DNA of 64,000 nucleotides from an uncultured Acidobacteriota bacterium (GTDB lineage Bacteria > Acidobacteriota > Terriglobia > Terriglobales > Acidobacteriaceae). The stretch is taken from assembly GCA_903851035.1 (NCBI GenBank), contig CAINND010000037.1, positions 98,248-162,247 on the forward strand, given 5' to 3'. Below the pieces are notes generated by a model. It saw nothing but the letters and a program-made list of their open reading frames with translations. It was not told where the DNA came from and ran no database searches. Positions 20,101 through 28,853 of the stretch are shown here, piece by piece; position 1 is the first letter of the stretch, and each line of letters opens with the position of its first letter. Position numbers and translations under genes: made by a program.

Positions 20101-20413
20101 AGAGCTCCTTAGACCTCACAAACCCTGATATTGCGGTTTTGAGGGCTGTCTGTTTATAGCTTCCAGAGCATGCCGAAGTCTGAGCGAGATTGACCACCGC
20201 CACATTCGTGCGAATCTCAGCCGGAGGTATTGCCTGAAAATATCTGTGGCCTGAGCAAGACGGTACAGCCCGCTCAACCTGTCGATGCAATGCTCCTCGT
20301 AACGTGTGCAGGAGGATGGCATGGTGACATGCATATCCTGTCTTGCGTGGTCTGCAGTTTCCCTGCGAAACCACTTCTCTTAAACGAGGCACGCGCCATC
20401 ACAAGGAGAACCT
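20101..20413. other. Intergenic between divergent csbD-like and metallothionein genes
   Basis: 313 bp that should hold the promoters of both divergent stress genes. I see no longer gene and no motif I can assign with confidence. Confidence 0.45.
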
Positions 20414-20572
20414 ATGAACGCAACTTCGAAGTGCGCCCACCCTGCTTGTAGCTGTGCACCCGCCGCCGACAAGAAACATTGCAGTGATGCCTGCGCGGAT
20501 ACCAAGAATGCGGCTAAAACAACCTGCGAGTGCAAGCATCCGGTCTGCCAACACAGTGCGATCAAGGCATAG
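20414..20572 (+). CDS. Prokaryotic metallothionein-like protein
   Basis: A 52-residue Cys/His-rich protein reading MNATSKCAHPACSC..., with eight Cys (7, 12, 14, 23, 27, 38, 40, 45) and four His (9, 22, 42, 47). The central KHCSDACAD matches the YCSEACA motif of the bacterial metallothionein family (PF02069, SmtA/BmtA type), and CECKHPVC near the end resembles the second metal cluster. It should bind zinc, copper or cadmium in the cytoplasm. AAGGAG lies five bases before the ATG, strong support for a real gene. It is divergent from the CsbD-like gene. Confidence 0.8.
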   Translation: MNATSKCAHPACSCAPAADKKHCSDACADTKNAAKTTCECKHPVCQHSAIKA

Positions 20573-21009
20573 AGAAAACGCGCTCTGCCTCATCCGCTAA
20601 CGTCACTCCAGCGCGGAGCCCATATGCCAACGGCAGGTGGCCGCCGTACAAGGTCTGCACAGACGCGCATTGGCTGATCTCGATGCCGCGGCGAACTAAC
20701 GCGGATGAGGACTCTGTTCCACAGAAACAGCAAGTCGCTCCCCAGAGCCCAGCAGGTAGCGGGTGAGGATGGTGTCATACATGTCAAACACACGCGGTCC
20801 ACAAACATATGTGGATGCGAAGGCGTCCGTTCAAATGGAACTGGACAGAATTGTCGATGGATTCGGCAAGTCGCTCCGTAAAGGCAATAAGGCTGCCGGA
20901 ATCCTCCAGATGAAGGCCGGCCCACGGCTGGTATCCCCTCAGAGCGCGATACGACGGTAAATCTGCACGATCTCCAGAGATGCTCCCACGCTGTAAATCA
21001 TTTAAGCAG
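20573..21009. other. Intergenic, no gene supported
   Basis: About 440 bp between the metallothionein gene and the oleate hydratase terminator. A 60-codon open frame (from 20781) has a poor ribosome site and no recognisable motif, so it is not called. Confidence 0.45.
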
Positions 21010-21049
21010 CTTCCGGATATAGGCAGCCTCGGCTGTTCATATCCGGAAG
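21010..21049 (-). terminator. 11-bp hairpin terminator of the oleate hydratase gene
   Basis: CTTCCGGATAT (21010-21020) pairs perfectly with ATATCCGGAAG (21039-21049), just beyond the minus-strand stop at 21058; flanking GCAG/CTGC can extend the stem past one bulge. Confidence 0.65.
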
Positions 21050-21057
21050 GCTGCGGT

Positions 21058-22659
21058 TCATGCTTTGATGTCATGCAGGGCGGTAAACGCCTTGTACAGG
21101 ACACGCGGGTCATACACGCCCTTGTAGACCGGCGGCGGCTCCAGGTTTAATCCCAGCAACGCATAGACCGCGGTTTGTGCCGAACGGATGGAGTATTCCA
21201 CGGTGAAGACCACGTCATCCGGAATCTCACAGAATTGACCGGTAAAGGCCAGCCGCTTCGTTCCAGGCGGCACAACCAGTGGGCGATCACCCATCTCTCG
21301 CCGCAGGAACTGGCTGGTGGTGAACGGTAACATGCACGGAATGCAGATGGCCGCATTCATAATCTGCGCAGCCTCTGCTTCAATGTGCAACTGTCCGAGA
21401 ATCTCCGTCAGGATTTCGCGCCCGGAGCAGGCCGACATTGGCTTCTTCACGAAGTCGCCCGGCTTGTCGACGAAGAGGCCGTATCCCCAGAAGACGTTGA
21501 CGTCCTCCGGCTGCCCGATGAAGTGCGGCTGATGCGGCAACACGATGGAGGTGAGCCAACTGGAGTCGGCGAAGGTGATCAAGCCGCCTTCTCCAGGTAC
21601 GTTACCGGTAAAGTCGCGCACCAGGCGGAAAAATGTCGGATCATGCAGCGTCGCGGTGAAGGACATCCACTTTGACTCCTCGACGTGATCGTCGAAGACC
21701 GTTGGACGCCCGAACTCCGGACGGCCAGCGGCAATCTTCTCCCATAGGGTCCATGCGCCGCCATCGGCTTTGTCCCGCTGCACGGGTGCGGATTCCATGG
21801 AGCCGAGGCTCGAAGACTCCGTCATGGAGCCCAGCGTCGCGATCACGAGATCCTTATCGCCAACCGCAATCTCGCCGGAGATTCCGCTGCGGATATACGC
21901 AATGCGCTCCACTGCTTTGCTATCGGCATCCTCACGAAAAATAAGATCGGTGACGCAGGTGTTCAGTTCAAACTTGACTCCATGCTCCTCAATCCACTTC
22001 TGCAGCGGGCGGACCATCGAATCATATTGGTTATAGACGGTGCGCATGATGCCCCGGAGATGGCTGAAGCCGCCAACCATGTGGGTAAAACGCACCAGGT
22101 AGCGTTTGAATTCAACTGCGCTGTGCCAGGGCTGAAAGGCAAAGGTCGTGCACCACATCAGCCAGAAGTTCGTCTCAAAGAACGAGGGCTCGAACTCGTC
22201 GGCAATGGTATGCCGGCCCAGCATGGATTCCGGCTCGGCGGCCAGGCGCTCCAAATTGAGGATATGCTTTTCGCTCAGGCCAAACTCCGGACCGTCAATT
22301 CGCTTGCCCCGGCGGACGAGTCGGGAGTGCGAGTTGGTCTTTATGATCTCGTTCCACTCGAAGATCTCCTGAGTAACCGTTTTGCTTCCATCCAGCGTGG
22401 GAATGGAGGAAAAGAGGCCGTAGGTGCAGAGGTACTTGCTCTCCACCATTCGACCGCCGCGCATGACGTACCCGGACGTGGGCGAGCCGACGCCATCCAG
22501 GCTGCCACCCAGGCGGTCAAGTTGCTCGAGGATGGTGATGTTCTGGCCGCGCATGCCTCCATCGCGGATGAGAAAAGCGGCGGCGGCCAGCGAGGCGATG
22601 CCGCCTCCGATCAGATAAACATGTGGGTCGTTATTGCGGAAAGACGGTCGGTTTTCCAT
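21058..22659 (-). CDS. ohyA: Oleate hydratase
   Basis: A 533-residue FAD enzyme that adds water to the double bond of oleate and related free unsaturated fatty acids, giving 10-hydroxy acids. The N-terminal FAD motif is YLIGGGIASLAAAAFLIRDG, followed by LEQLDRLGGSLDGVG and the family-specific YVMRGGRMVESKYLCTYGLF and HSAVEFKRYLVRFTHM. The C-terminal PPGTKRLAFTGQFCEIPDDV is also typical of the MCRA family. AAGGGAC precedes the ATG. It may detoxify host- or soil-derived fatty acids, which fits the lipid-active neighbours. Length is slightly below the usual 560-590 residues, but the domains look complete. Confidence 0.94.
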   Translation of the reverse strand: MENRPSFRNNDPHVYLIGGGIASLAAAAFLIRDGGMRGQNITILEQLDRLGGSLDGVGSPTSGYVMRGGRMVESKYLCTYGLFSSIPTLDGSKTVTQEIFEWNEIIKTNSHSRLVRRGKRIDGPEFGLSEKHILNLERLAAEPESMLGRHTIADEFEPSFFETNFWLMWCTTFAFQPWHSAVEFKRYLVRFTHMVGGFSHLRGIMRTVYNQYDSMVRPLQKWIEEHGVKFELNTCVTDLIFREDADSKAVERIAYIRSGISGEIAVGDKDLVIATLGSMTESSSLGSMESAPVQRDKADGGAWTLWEKIAAGRPEFGRPTVFDDHVEESKWMSFTATLHDPTFFRLVRDFTGNVPGEGGLITFADSSWLTSIVLPHQPHFIGQPEDVNVFWGYGLFVDKPGDFVKKPMSACSGREILTEILGQLHIEAEAAQIMNAAICIPCMLPFTTSQFLRREMGDRPLVVPPGTKRLAFTGQFCEIPDDVVFTVEYSIRSAQTAVYALLGLNLEPPPVYKGVYDPRVLYKAFTALHDIKA

Positions 22660-22705
22660 TTAGTCCCTTCCAATTACTGCGTTGCTGATGCTCGATGTAC
22701 CCGGC

Positions 22706-23611
22706 TCAGGCGACGAGAATGATCTTTCCCAGTCCACCTTTTTCAGCCTCTGGATCAGCGTAGTGGATGTCGGAGAGTTTGAATGTTCTGCGGACGGGTA
22801 TCGTGAATCGGCCAGCGGCGACTTCCTGCGCAAGCCGTTCCAGTCTCGCGGAGTCCGGCTGCGCCCAGACTTCTTCCACGCGGACGTCGCGGCCATTCGC
22901 TGCTTCCGGCCTGCCCAGCACGGTCGCCAGTACTCCATTCTTCTTGATGTGCGGAATGAGAGCGACAATCACCTCATGCCCAACTGTGTCGGCAACGGCG
23001 TCGAGCTCCTTCAGGGCGGCAACCTCTGCCGCGTCGTCCAGGGCCACAATACGGTCGGCTCCCAGACTCTCCGCGTCTTTCCTCTGCGAGGCGCGAACGC
23101 CGGCAATCACATGCACGCCATGCTGGCGCGCCACATGTACCGCGGCTCTTCCAACTCCGCCCACGGCGCCGGTAATCAATATGGTTTCTCCCGACCTCGG
23201 CCGGACACCTATTTCGATGAGCTGAGCTCCGGTGAGAACCACCAAGGGCAGTGCCGCGGCCTGCTCATAGCTCATGCCCGCGGGCATCAGCGCCAGTTCC
23301 TCTGGACTGCAAATCACATAGTCGGCATAGGCGCGATTCACCAGACCGAGCACAGGGTCGCCAATCTTGTGCCTCGAAATCCCTTCGCCGACTTCCACCA
23401 CATCGCCGGCGAGATCGCGTCCAAGGATTGCCGGAAACTCCAAGGGCATAAAGCTCTTCAAATCACCGCGGCGCAGCTTCCAGTCAATCGGGTTAATGCT
23501 GGTTGCTACCATTTTGACCAGGATCTCCCCTACGCCTGGCCGAAGCTCCGGAACGCTTCCGTAATGAAGCTGATGGACATCACCGTACCCAAGTACCTGC
23601 ACTGCCTTCAT
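22706..23611 (-). CDS. NADPH:quinone-oxidoreductase-like zinc-free alcohol dehydrogenase family protein
   Basis: A 301-residue medium-chain dehydrogenase/reductase. It has the GroES-like N-terminus (SINPIDWKLRRGDLKSFMPL, ILGRDLAGDVVEVGEG) and the Rossmann motif ILITGAVGGVGRAAVHVARQ. The zinc-binding Cys/His residues of true alcohol dehydrogenases are absent, so it is a quinone- or enone-reductase-type enzyme. The start is the ATG at 23611 (GGGAGAG upstream, MKAVQVLGYGD); the open frame extends 35 codons further but that part is not conserved in type. It lies 46 bases upstream of ohyA on the same strand, so the two may be co-transcribed. Confidence 0.88.
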   Translation of the reverse strand: MKAVQVLGYGDVHQLHYGSVPELRPGVGEILVKMVATSINPIDWKLRRGDLKSFMPLEFPAILGRDLAGDVVEVGEGISRHKIGDPVLGLVNRAYADYVICSPEELALMPAGMSYEQAAALPLVVLTGAQLIEIGVRPRSGETILITGAVGGVGRAAVHVARQHGVHVIAGVRASQRKDAESLGADRIVALDDAAEVAALKELDAVADTVGHEVIVALIPHIKKNGVLATVLGRPEAANGRDVRVEEVWAQPDSARLERLAQEVAAGRFTIPVRRTFKLSDIHYADPEAEKGGLGKIILVA

Positions 23612-23747
23612 CTCGGACTCTCCCGGGGAGCTTCCATCCCCACTCTTGCTTGCGATCGATGATTCCGCGCACCCTGAGACAGCCCGCGCCGCGCTGCGTG
23701 CTTCGCGCTTTCGCATACGGCCACCTCATGCGTCCAAGGCCAGGTAC

Positions 23748-24203
23748 TTACACGTCCATGTATTCAGGCTGGTAACCCTTCCAGATTCCTGTGGCCGGCG
23801 AGATGATATGGATGGGCCATTCCTCCGCGTATTTTGCGGTCCGCGCCCACTGCCAGGCGCGCTCCATCTCAGAGGCCTCGAAGTAGCGAGTCTCCGACTC
23901 CAGGATCGCGCCGCCGGAGGTCAGCAGCGCCGCAAAGGCATTCCACCCATGCGCGCCAACGATGGCCATGCGGGCGATGTGATCGGTGTGCTTCTGCAAA
24001 AAGCGCAGGTCCTCCCAACGGGCCTTCCATTCCGCGCCGCTCATCGCCGTCATGTCCATCAGGATGCCGATGGGACGCTTCTTGTGGTTTTCGATGAATA
24101 TCTCAAGCTGCGGCTCAATTTCATGCAGATCTTCGTTAGTCAATTTGCCCGCCACGCGAAAGCCGATCGCAGCTCCGCCGGATTCATTCATACGCTCAAT
24201 CAT
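23748..24203 (-). CDS. SpoIIAA-like (STAS/SEC14-type) protein
   Basis: A 151-residue protein of the SpoIIAA-like family (PF11964). It shows the pattern FRVAGKLTNEDLHEIEPQLE, PIGILMDMTAMSGAEWKARW and ARMAIVGAHGWNAF, with a C-terminal extension of about 25 residues ending in YQPEYMDV. Such proteins share the STAS fold and may bind lipids or a signalling partner, but the function is not established. AGAGGTG precedes the ATG. It lies upstream of the oxidoreductase/ohyA pair on the same strand, with a 136-base gap. Confidence 0.8.
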   Translation of the reverse strand: MIERMNESGGAAIGFRVAGKLTNEDLHEIEPQLEIFIENHKKRPIGILMDMTAMSGAEWKARWEDLRFLQKHTDHIARMAIVGAHGWNAFAALLTSGGAILESETRYFEASEMERAWQWARTAKYAEEWPIHIISPATGIWKGYQPEYMDV

Positions 24204-24678
24204 GGATTCACCTCTTTGCTCGCGACCATCTTGGCGAGATAGCGATCAGTATCCGTCCGCGGGCGGAGTAAATCCGTGCAGTTTTGCTCATAAACCCCGC
24301 GAGAGGTATGGACAATTAATCGCCAGGTGGATCAACGCACATAGGATTAGCCACCCGGAATGCTATGGCACGTGCACCTATACACCAGATTCAATTGTGC
24401 GGCACGGTGTTCTGGAACCCGGCGGCCCTTTCTTGCAGAAACACAAAACCAAGGCCATGCTAATCACTAACGTGGAAGAGGCACTGCGCTCTTGAGATAC
24501 GCTGCTTAATCGTCTCCCACGCAGCAAGAGCTGCCTTGTCCGCCATCGCCATTGCAGTTGATATCAGGCCAAGGCACTCACTATCCGGATCCTGAAATTC
24601 TCGATTTTCGACCCCGCTTCCAGCCAGCAGTATCGATAACGGTGTCTGTGTTCCAACAGCGAGCAGCGCCCAGTCTAG
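24204..24678. other. Intergenic, no gene supported
   Basis: 475 bp to the left of the integrase remnant. A 78-codon minus-strand frame (24460-24696) overlaps the remnant in antisense and has no recognisable domain, so it is not called. This stretch could be the badly decayed 5' part of the integrase gene. Confidence 0.4.
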
Positions 24679-24909
24679 AGAGGACTGATATTCCATGACT
24701 TTCGCAGGACCGCAGATGGGAGCCTCAGAAGGGCAGGGGCAGCAGAGAGTGTAATTATGAAGATTGGAGGCTGGTATACCCGGTCAGTATTTGAGCGCTA
24801 TGCGTGTGTCTCCCAGAGCGACAGTGCCGATGCTATGCAGAAACTACAGGTCATCCATACATACGTTCATAGTACGGGGGGAGGAAGCAGACACTACCAA
24901 ATCACCTAA
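24679..24909 (+). pseudogene. Tyrosine-recombinase C-terminal remnant next to att-like repeat C
   Basis: An open stretch of 76 codons, with a stop just before it and no start. It reads LIFHDFRRTADGSLRRAG, then ESVIMKIGGWYTRSVFERYA, then VSQSDSADAMQKLQ. This is the C-terminal catalytic region of a phage-type integrase: the HxxR motif (His at 24694, DFRR), the GGW that stands where many integrases have GH, and the nucleophile Tyr in FERY. The N-terminal two thirds are missing. It ends 32 bases to the left of repeat copy C, where an integrase would sit relative to its attachment site. Confidence 0.8.
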
Positions 24910-24941
24910 ATCTGCAAGTCACTGAGAATACAAAACTTTAG

Positions 24942-25030
24942 TGGTGCCGAGAGGGGGAATCAAATCACTTAAGTCTATTTAATATCTATAAGATACAGAT
25001 TCTACTATGTAGTCATTCCGCTCGCGCTTG
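24942..25030 (+). repeat. Dispersed att-like repeat, copy C (short)
   Basis: Core GGTGCCGAGAGGGGGAATCA followed by CACTTAAGTCTATTTAATAT and AGATACAGATTCTAC; similarity fades after GTCATTCCGCTCG. The distal half seen in copies A, B and E is absent. Its left neighbour is an integrase remnant. Confidence 0.75.
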
Positions 25031-25087
25031 AGGCTACTTTCTTTTAGGCTCTCGTCTAAATGACAAACAGAGTGTGGCTGCCATGAG

Positions 25088-25936
25088 TCACTGCCGAAAA
25101 ATATGGTGGCGAATGTCAGGCCAAAATTCCTTCACCACGTTGGAGATTCCATCAATGCTGATTTGGGTCACCCACCTCTGACCTACCTTGGTCCATGTGC
25201 GCTCGCCCCGGGGATAATAGAGGCAGCCAACGCCCGCTCCGGCACCGTTGCCGACAATCTCCGAAAAATTTATGGAGCTGCCGCCTGAGTCCGTTCGAGT
25301 GACGGCGAGCCGGTCCAGTGCGTACACAGTCCGTCTCAATACTCCTCCATGAAAGCGTGTGTAATAGCGTGGATCCTCATGGGTCACCGTAGGCATGATG
25401 AATTCGGTGAAGTAGTTGCCGACAGCCTGATCGGCAAACGAATGCCACAGGTAGCGGGAGTAGCCGAGACCGCCCTGGTGAAATTCAGGCGTGGAATTTC
25501 CTGCCTGCCCGATTCCGGCCATGAATCCCGCATACACCAGAGAGGAATAATCGAAGCTGTCCTGGGTGGCGAGAACCAATTTGCTCTTAGAGCTGAGCGG
25601 AGGCAGTTGAACGTCCGCACTGACGGCACGATAGTTTGGAATCACCCACAGAATACGCTTGGACTGATCGCCCTCGGCGCTAGCCGGCAGTGGCGCATTG
25701 GGCAGCGGATGCGATTGGTCATCCCCGGGCAAGGATTTGAAGGCCGGGCGCTGGGCTGGCGGCATGTCGGCGGATTGCTCTTCAAGTTGTAAGACGGGCT
25801 GTGCGGTCAACGCGTTCGCCTCCATGCTCTGTGCGAATATCACGGTTGATGCGAAGAGTATGAGGAAAAACAGGGCTACAAGTCTGCGCAATGGCAGAAA
25901 TCCGGCGGCGGAATTTATGTTCAGTATGTTCCACAT
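25088..25936 (-). CDS. Acidobacterial conserved outer-membrane-type protein
   Basis: A 282-residue exported protein. A signal peptide covers about 15-36 (LFFLILFASTVIFAQ). A proline-rich linker follows, then the conserved text KRILWVIPNYRAVS, which I recall from many Terriglobia proteins of unknown function, and a C-terminal part with HEDPRYYTRFHGG and GAGVGCLYYPRGERTW. The alternating hydrophobic pattern suits an outer-membrane or periplasmic beta structure. Function unknown. The start lacks a strong ribosome site; a later Met could be used only by losing the signal peptide. Confidence 0.78.
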   Translation of the reverse strand: MWNILNINSAAGFLPLRRLVALFFLILFASTVIFAQSMEANALTAQPVLQLEEQSADMPPAQRPAFKSLPGDDQSHPLPNAPLPASAEGDQSKRILWVIPNYRAVSADVQLPPLSSKSKLVLATQDSFDYSSLVYAGFMAGIGQAGNSTPEFHQGGLGYSRYLWHSFADQAVGNYFTEFIMPTVTHEDPRYYTRFHGGVLRRTVYALDRLAVTRTDSGGSSINFSEIVGNGAGAGVGCLYYPRGERTWTKVGQRWVTQISIDGISNVVKEFWPDIRHHIFRQ

Positions 25937-25955
25937 GGTCGTTTGCAGACTTTCT

Positions 25956-26900
25956 TTAGTGATTTCTCAATGTTAGGACGGGACATTGGACCGCGCATAC
26001 CACCTCGTAAGCACTCGACCAAGGAAGGTGTGAGGCCGTTTCAACGTGCGTTTTGTGGTTCAATCCAAGGATGATCACCCCGGCGTGCAGAAAAGTTGCC
26101 GCCCGAATAATCCCCTCGGCAGGCTCTCCAAATTCAACCATGTAGGCCGGCTCTTGGTTCAATGCCGCCTGCTGTGGAATCAGCCGAGCCAGCTTTTCAA
26201 TCGTTGTGGCTTTCAAGCGGTCACGTAGTTTGATGACTTCCAGTGCCTGGACCCAGTGATCCCCCGGATCCGGGACGTCGGAAAGTACATGGAGTAAGGC
26301 AAGCCTTCTCCTAAGCTGGTTGGCGAGTGAGATTGCTCGCGGAAGCGCTTCCAGGGATGCAGGCCCGAAATCCGTTGCAAAGAGTACGGGCCGCTCGGTT
26401 GCCGCTGACTCGGTGTGCCATTCTGCGGTCATTCGAGGACCAACGGTTAAAACAGGGCATGAAGAATTACGAAATACCTGCTCGGCAACCGAGCCGATAA
26501 AGAGACGCCCCAATCCTCTGCGGCCGTGGGTACCAACGACGATCAAATCAATGTTCTCGCGCCGCGCTACGCTTTCGAGTTCCTCATAGACGCATCTCGT
26601 GCTGACAATGCACGAGGCATTGACACCTTGCAGCAACCGGTTGAGCGAGAGATATTCTTCCAGCCGCGCCGTATCACGCCAGGCCGCCTCCGTGGCCGCA
26701 GCCATTGCACCTGCGCCGCTCAATCTAATCCCCAGCGACGAGACGATATTGAAGACGTGCAGCTTTGCGCCATAGTGGCGGGCGATGGAAACGGCCTCGG
26801 CGATGGCGCGGTCAGAGGCTGGTGAGAAGTCGGTTGCGGCCATAACCGAGCTGATGTGTAAACTCTCCCTCTGCGCGGAATTTTGAGGGAGCCCAGTCAT
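25956..26900 (-). CDS. Universal stress protein with two UspA domains
   Basis: A 314-residue cytoplasmic protein made of two tandem UspA domains. The first (about 15-160) ends in VVGTHGRRGLGRLFIGSVAE, with the G-2x-G-9x-G-(S/T) ATP-binding pattern; the second (about 170-310) begins VLFATDFGPASLEALPRA and ends IILGLNHKTHVETASHLPWS, a weaker version of that pattern. Only the first domain is likely to bind ATP. The ATG at 26900 is preferred; an ATG five codons upstream touches the AGGAG site directly and leaves no spacer. Confidence 0.9.
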   Translation of the reverse strand: MTGLPQNSAQRESLHISSVMAATDFSPASDRAIAEAVSIARHYGAKLHVFNIVSSLGIRLSGAGAMAAATEAAWRDTARLEEYLSLNRLLQGVNASCIVSTRCVYEELESVARRENIDLIVVGTHGRRGLGRLFIGSVAEQVFRNSSCPVLTVGPRMTAEWHTESAATERPVLFATDFGPASLEALPRAISLANQLRRRLALLHVLSDVPDPGDHWVQALEVIKLRDRLKATTIEKLARLIPQQAALNQEPAYMVEFGEPAEGIIRAATFLHAGVIILGLNHKTHVETASHLPWSSAYEVVCAVQCPVLTLRNH

Positions 26901-27137
26901 TGTGCTCACTTCCATCTCCTGTCTTTACCAATCTCGATAAGCTTTATAGGCCCTGCTTTGCCGCGCCGGTTCCACGGACATTGCAGAAGCAGCTTCATTG
27001 CATCCGCTGTCTTCTGCGCCTCGTGAACTCATGCATGCAGTGGCTGCCGAGCCGCTCGGGACTACGCTCAGCGAACGGCAGCCACCACACTGCCAGGAGA
27101 CAGCCGACAGCGGCCGTCCCTGGCGCACTCCGTCGCA

Positions 27138-27716
27138 TCAGAAGGTAAAGACCAAGCCTGCAGAGGGCACCGCTGAGTGCGTGAATTTGTCTGTCTTCAG
27201 GTCGCTGCGATCAAAGTCCGGAGCCTTGTAGACGAGCCCACGGTACTCGGCGCGAAGCGCGACGTGTTTGGTGACCGGCACATCAACTCCACCGCCGTAC
27301 ACAAAGGCTCCACGCGCCTGCGTCTCAAGGGACTTCGCGTCGTGAGGATTGAAGATGATTCCACCGCCGCCGGCGAGAGCAAAGGGTCTCACCTTCTTGA
27401 ATTCCGGCAACTTCACCACGGCCGCGCCGGTGATGGCGCTAACGTTCGTCTTGATCTTTGTGTCGGACTTGGGATAGTCCTGCGAGTTGCGAAAGTAGTC
27501 GTAGTCGCCTTCGAGCGCGAAGCGATGATTCAGGTTGTAGCGATACCCGGCGAGGAAGCCTCCGGAGTATGTGGGGTTGTTCTCAACACCCTTGCCTGTC
27601 GAGTCCTTGGTAAAAAATCCCTCTCCCTGAATGGTCACTTCATTCTTAGCTTCCTGGGCCCAGACAAAAGAGCCAAAAGCCAACAAGAGGCAGAGTACGA
27701 CAACAGTCCGTTTCAT
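27138..27716 (-). CDS. Outer-membrane beta-barrel protein
   Basis: A 192-residue exported protein: signal peptide 1-21 (VVVLCLLLAFGSFVWAQ) and an eight-strand-like barrel pattern (SGGFLAGYRYNLNHRFALEG, VRPFALAGGGGIIFNP, VALRAEYRGLVYKAPDF) ending in GLVFTF with a C-terminal Phe, the usual outer-membrane assembly signal. It resembles the OmpW/OmpX/opacity-type porin-like barrels used for surface contact, but no exact family is sure. GGAGGG precedes the ATG. Confidence 0.85.
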   Translation of the reverse strand: MKRTVVVLCLLLAFGSFVWAQEAKNEVTIQGEGFFTKDSTGKGVENNPTYSGGFLAGYRYNLNHRFALEGDYDYFRNSQDYPKSDTKIKTNVSAITGAAVVKLPEFKKVRPFALAGGGGIIFNPHDAKSLETQARGAFVYGGGVDVPVTKHVALRAEYRGLVYKAPDFDRSDLKTDKFTHSAVPSAGLVFTF

Positions 27717-28064
27717 CTTTAGTTCCCTCCATGCAAATCAGTAATGTCTTGCAATAAGCATGAATGCACGTGACGTGCCTAAATCAGCCACACGACATTT
27801 CTTTGTTTTTCAGTTACTTGGTGAGTTGCTTGAGGAAGTTCGTGCCGATGGGGCTGCCCGTTTATCGGCAGAGAGACCTTATTCGGGCAGAGGGGAACGG
27901 AAGTTGGCCTACACCGATATAGCAAACCCTGTAAGGGACCTCATGCTAATGAGAAATGTATTTTGCAGGTCGCAGCAATAACCTTCCGTACTTTATTGAA
28001 AGCGTGGAACTTCGAGCTCATTGTGCCAGGCAGCACGCTATTTATTGAGCGCGCAAAAGAACAG
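27717..28064. other. Intergenic, no gene supported
   Basis: About 350 bp between the barrel gene and the next terminator. A 73-codon plus-strand frame (27760-27981) has no ribosome site or recognisable domain and is left out. Confidence 0.45.
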
Positions 28065-28092
28065 CGGCAGTTCGGATTGCGCCGAACTGCCG
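28065..28092 (-). terminator. 11-bp hairpin terminator for the sigma-like gene
   Basis: CGGCAGTTCGG (28065-28075) pairs perfectly with CCGAACTGCCG (28082-28092). On the minus strand it is followed by CTGTTCTTTT, a reasonable U-rich tail, and the minus-strand gene ends 82 bases upstream. Confidence 0.7.
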
Positions 28093-28174
28093 TGTAGGGG
28101 GTAGGAGGATACAGCAGTTGTTTATCTGTAGAGCAATTCAGTTGCCAACATTCATCTAGTTATTCTGAAACCTT

Positions 28175-28789
28175 CTAGAAAACTGAGGAGTGCGCTTTCA
28201 TTCGCCAGATGAGATCCCCACAGTGACGCGCGGGTTCATCCTGCACAGACGAGGGCTTGCGCAGGTCAGTCCAATGTTCGAACACACAGCACGCAGCTGC
28301 TACAGAGGTGCGTGATACTCCCAGGCGTATCGCGCAGTCCTGAAGCACGCAGTGAGAGACTCCGCGGAGAATTCCCACGGCACGAACAAACGGATCCAGA
28401 TCAGCGGCGATCTTCTGGGCGGGAACGGATTGCAATATCCGGAAATGCTCCAGGGAAAGAGGAACATGTCCACCGTGGGGGCAGCGTATCTGTTCGTATT
28501 TTTGGGAAGCAAGCGATATCTGCCGGTAGGCGCGTTGTATCGCCTGTTGGATGGTTGCCGAGCGGGACCATTGACTCAACCAGTCCACAAATAAACCCGA
28601 CTGTTGCTCGCTGATCTTCCGCGCATCAACCAGGCATTCCTGGGCGACATTCGGGTCTCCTGTGATCACCTCCGCCAGCCACAGCAAGAAGGTAGAGTCG
28701 GAGTCGAACACAGCGTTCAGATGTTTAGAACGTGCGGCTCCGGATTCTGTTCCGCTGTTGTGTGCATCCCTGCATGTAGAGAAAAACAT
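28175..28789 (-). CDS. Sigma-factor-like protein (degenerate ECF type), partner of the STAS gene
   Basis: A 204-residue protein that I read as an ECF-sigma-like fold: an acidic helical N-terminus (DSTFLLWLAEVITGDPNVAQ) resembling sigma region 2 and a C-terminal helix-turn-helix-like stretch, FVRAVGILRGVSHCVLQDCA followed by IRLGVSRTSVAAACCVFEHW, in the place of region 4. Conserved promoter-reading residues are not obvious, so it may be a decoy or a phosphorelay partner rather than an active sigma. The start is the ATG at 28789, with the very strong site TAGGAGG seven bases upstream; the frame stays open for 54 further codons. It lies 64 bases after the STAS gene, on the same strand. Confidence 0.6.
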   Translation of the reverse strand: MFFSTCRDAHNSGTESGAARSKHLNAVFDSDSTFLLWLAEVITGDPNVAQECLVDARKISEQQSGLFVDWLSQWSRSATIQQAIQRAYRQISLASQKYEQIRCPHGGHVPLSLEHFRILQSVPAQKIAADLDPFVRAVGILRGVSHCVLQDCAIRLGVSRTSVAAACCVFEHWTDLRKPSSVQDEPARHCGDLIWRMKAHSSVF

Positions 28790-28853
28790 AGATCCTCCTA
28801 AAGCTAAGCGCAGGCGGGAAATCCCGGACCACGCCGACACTGGACCGACGACG

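Noticed and set aside
20763..20960. Small plus-strand ORF after the metallothionein gene
   Set aside because: Weak ribosome site and no recognisable family; could be real but cannot be supported.
24460..24696. 78-codon minus-strand ORF as a gene
   Set aside because: Overlaps the integrase remnant in antisense, has no recognisable domain and no good ribosome site.
27760..27981. 73-codon plus-strand ORF after the barrel gene
   Set aside because: No ribosome site, no motif and no support from neighbours.
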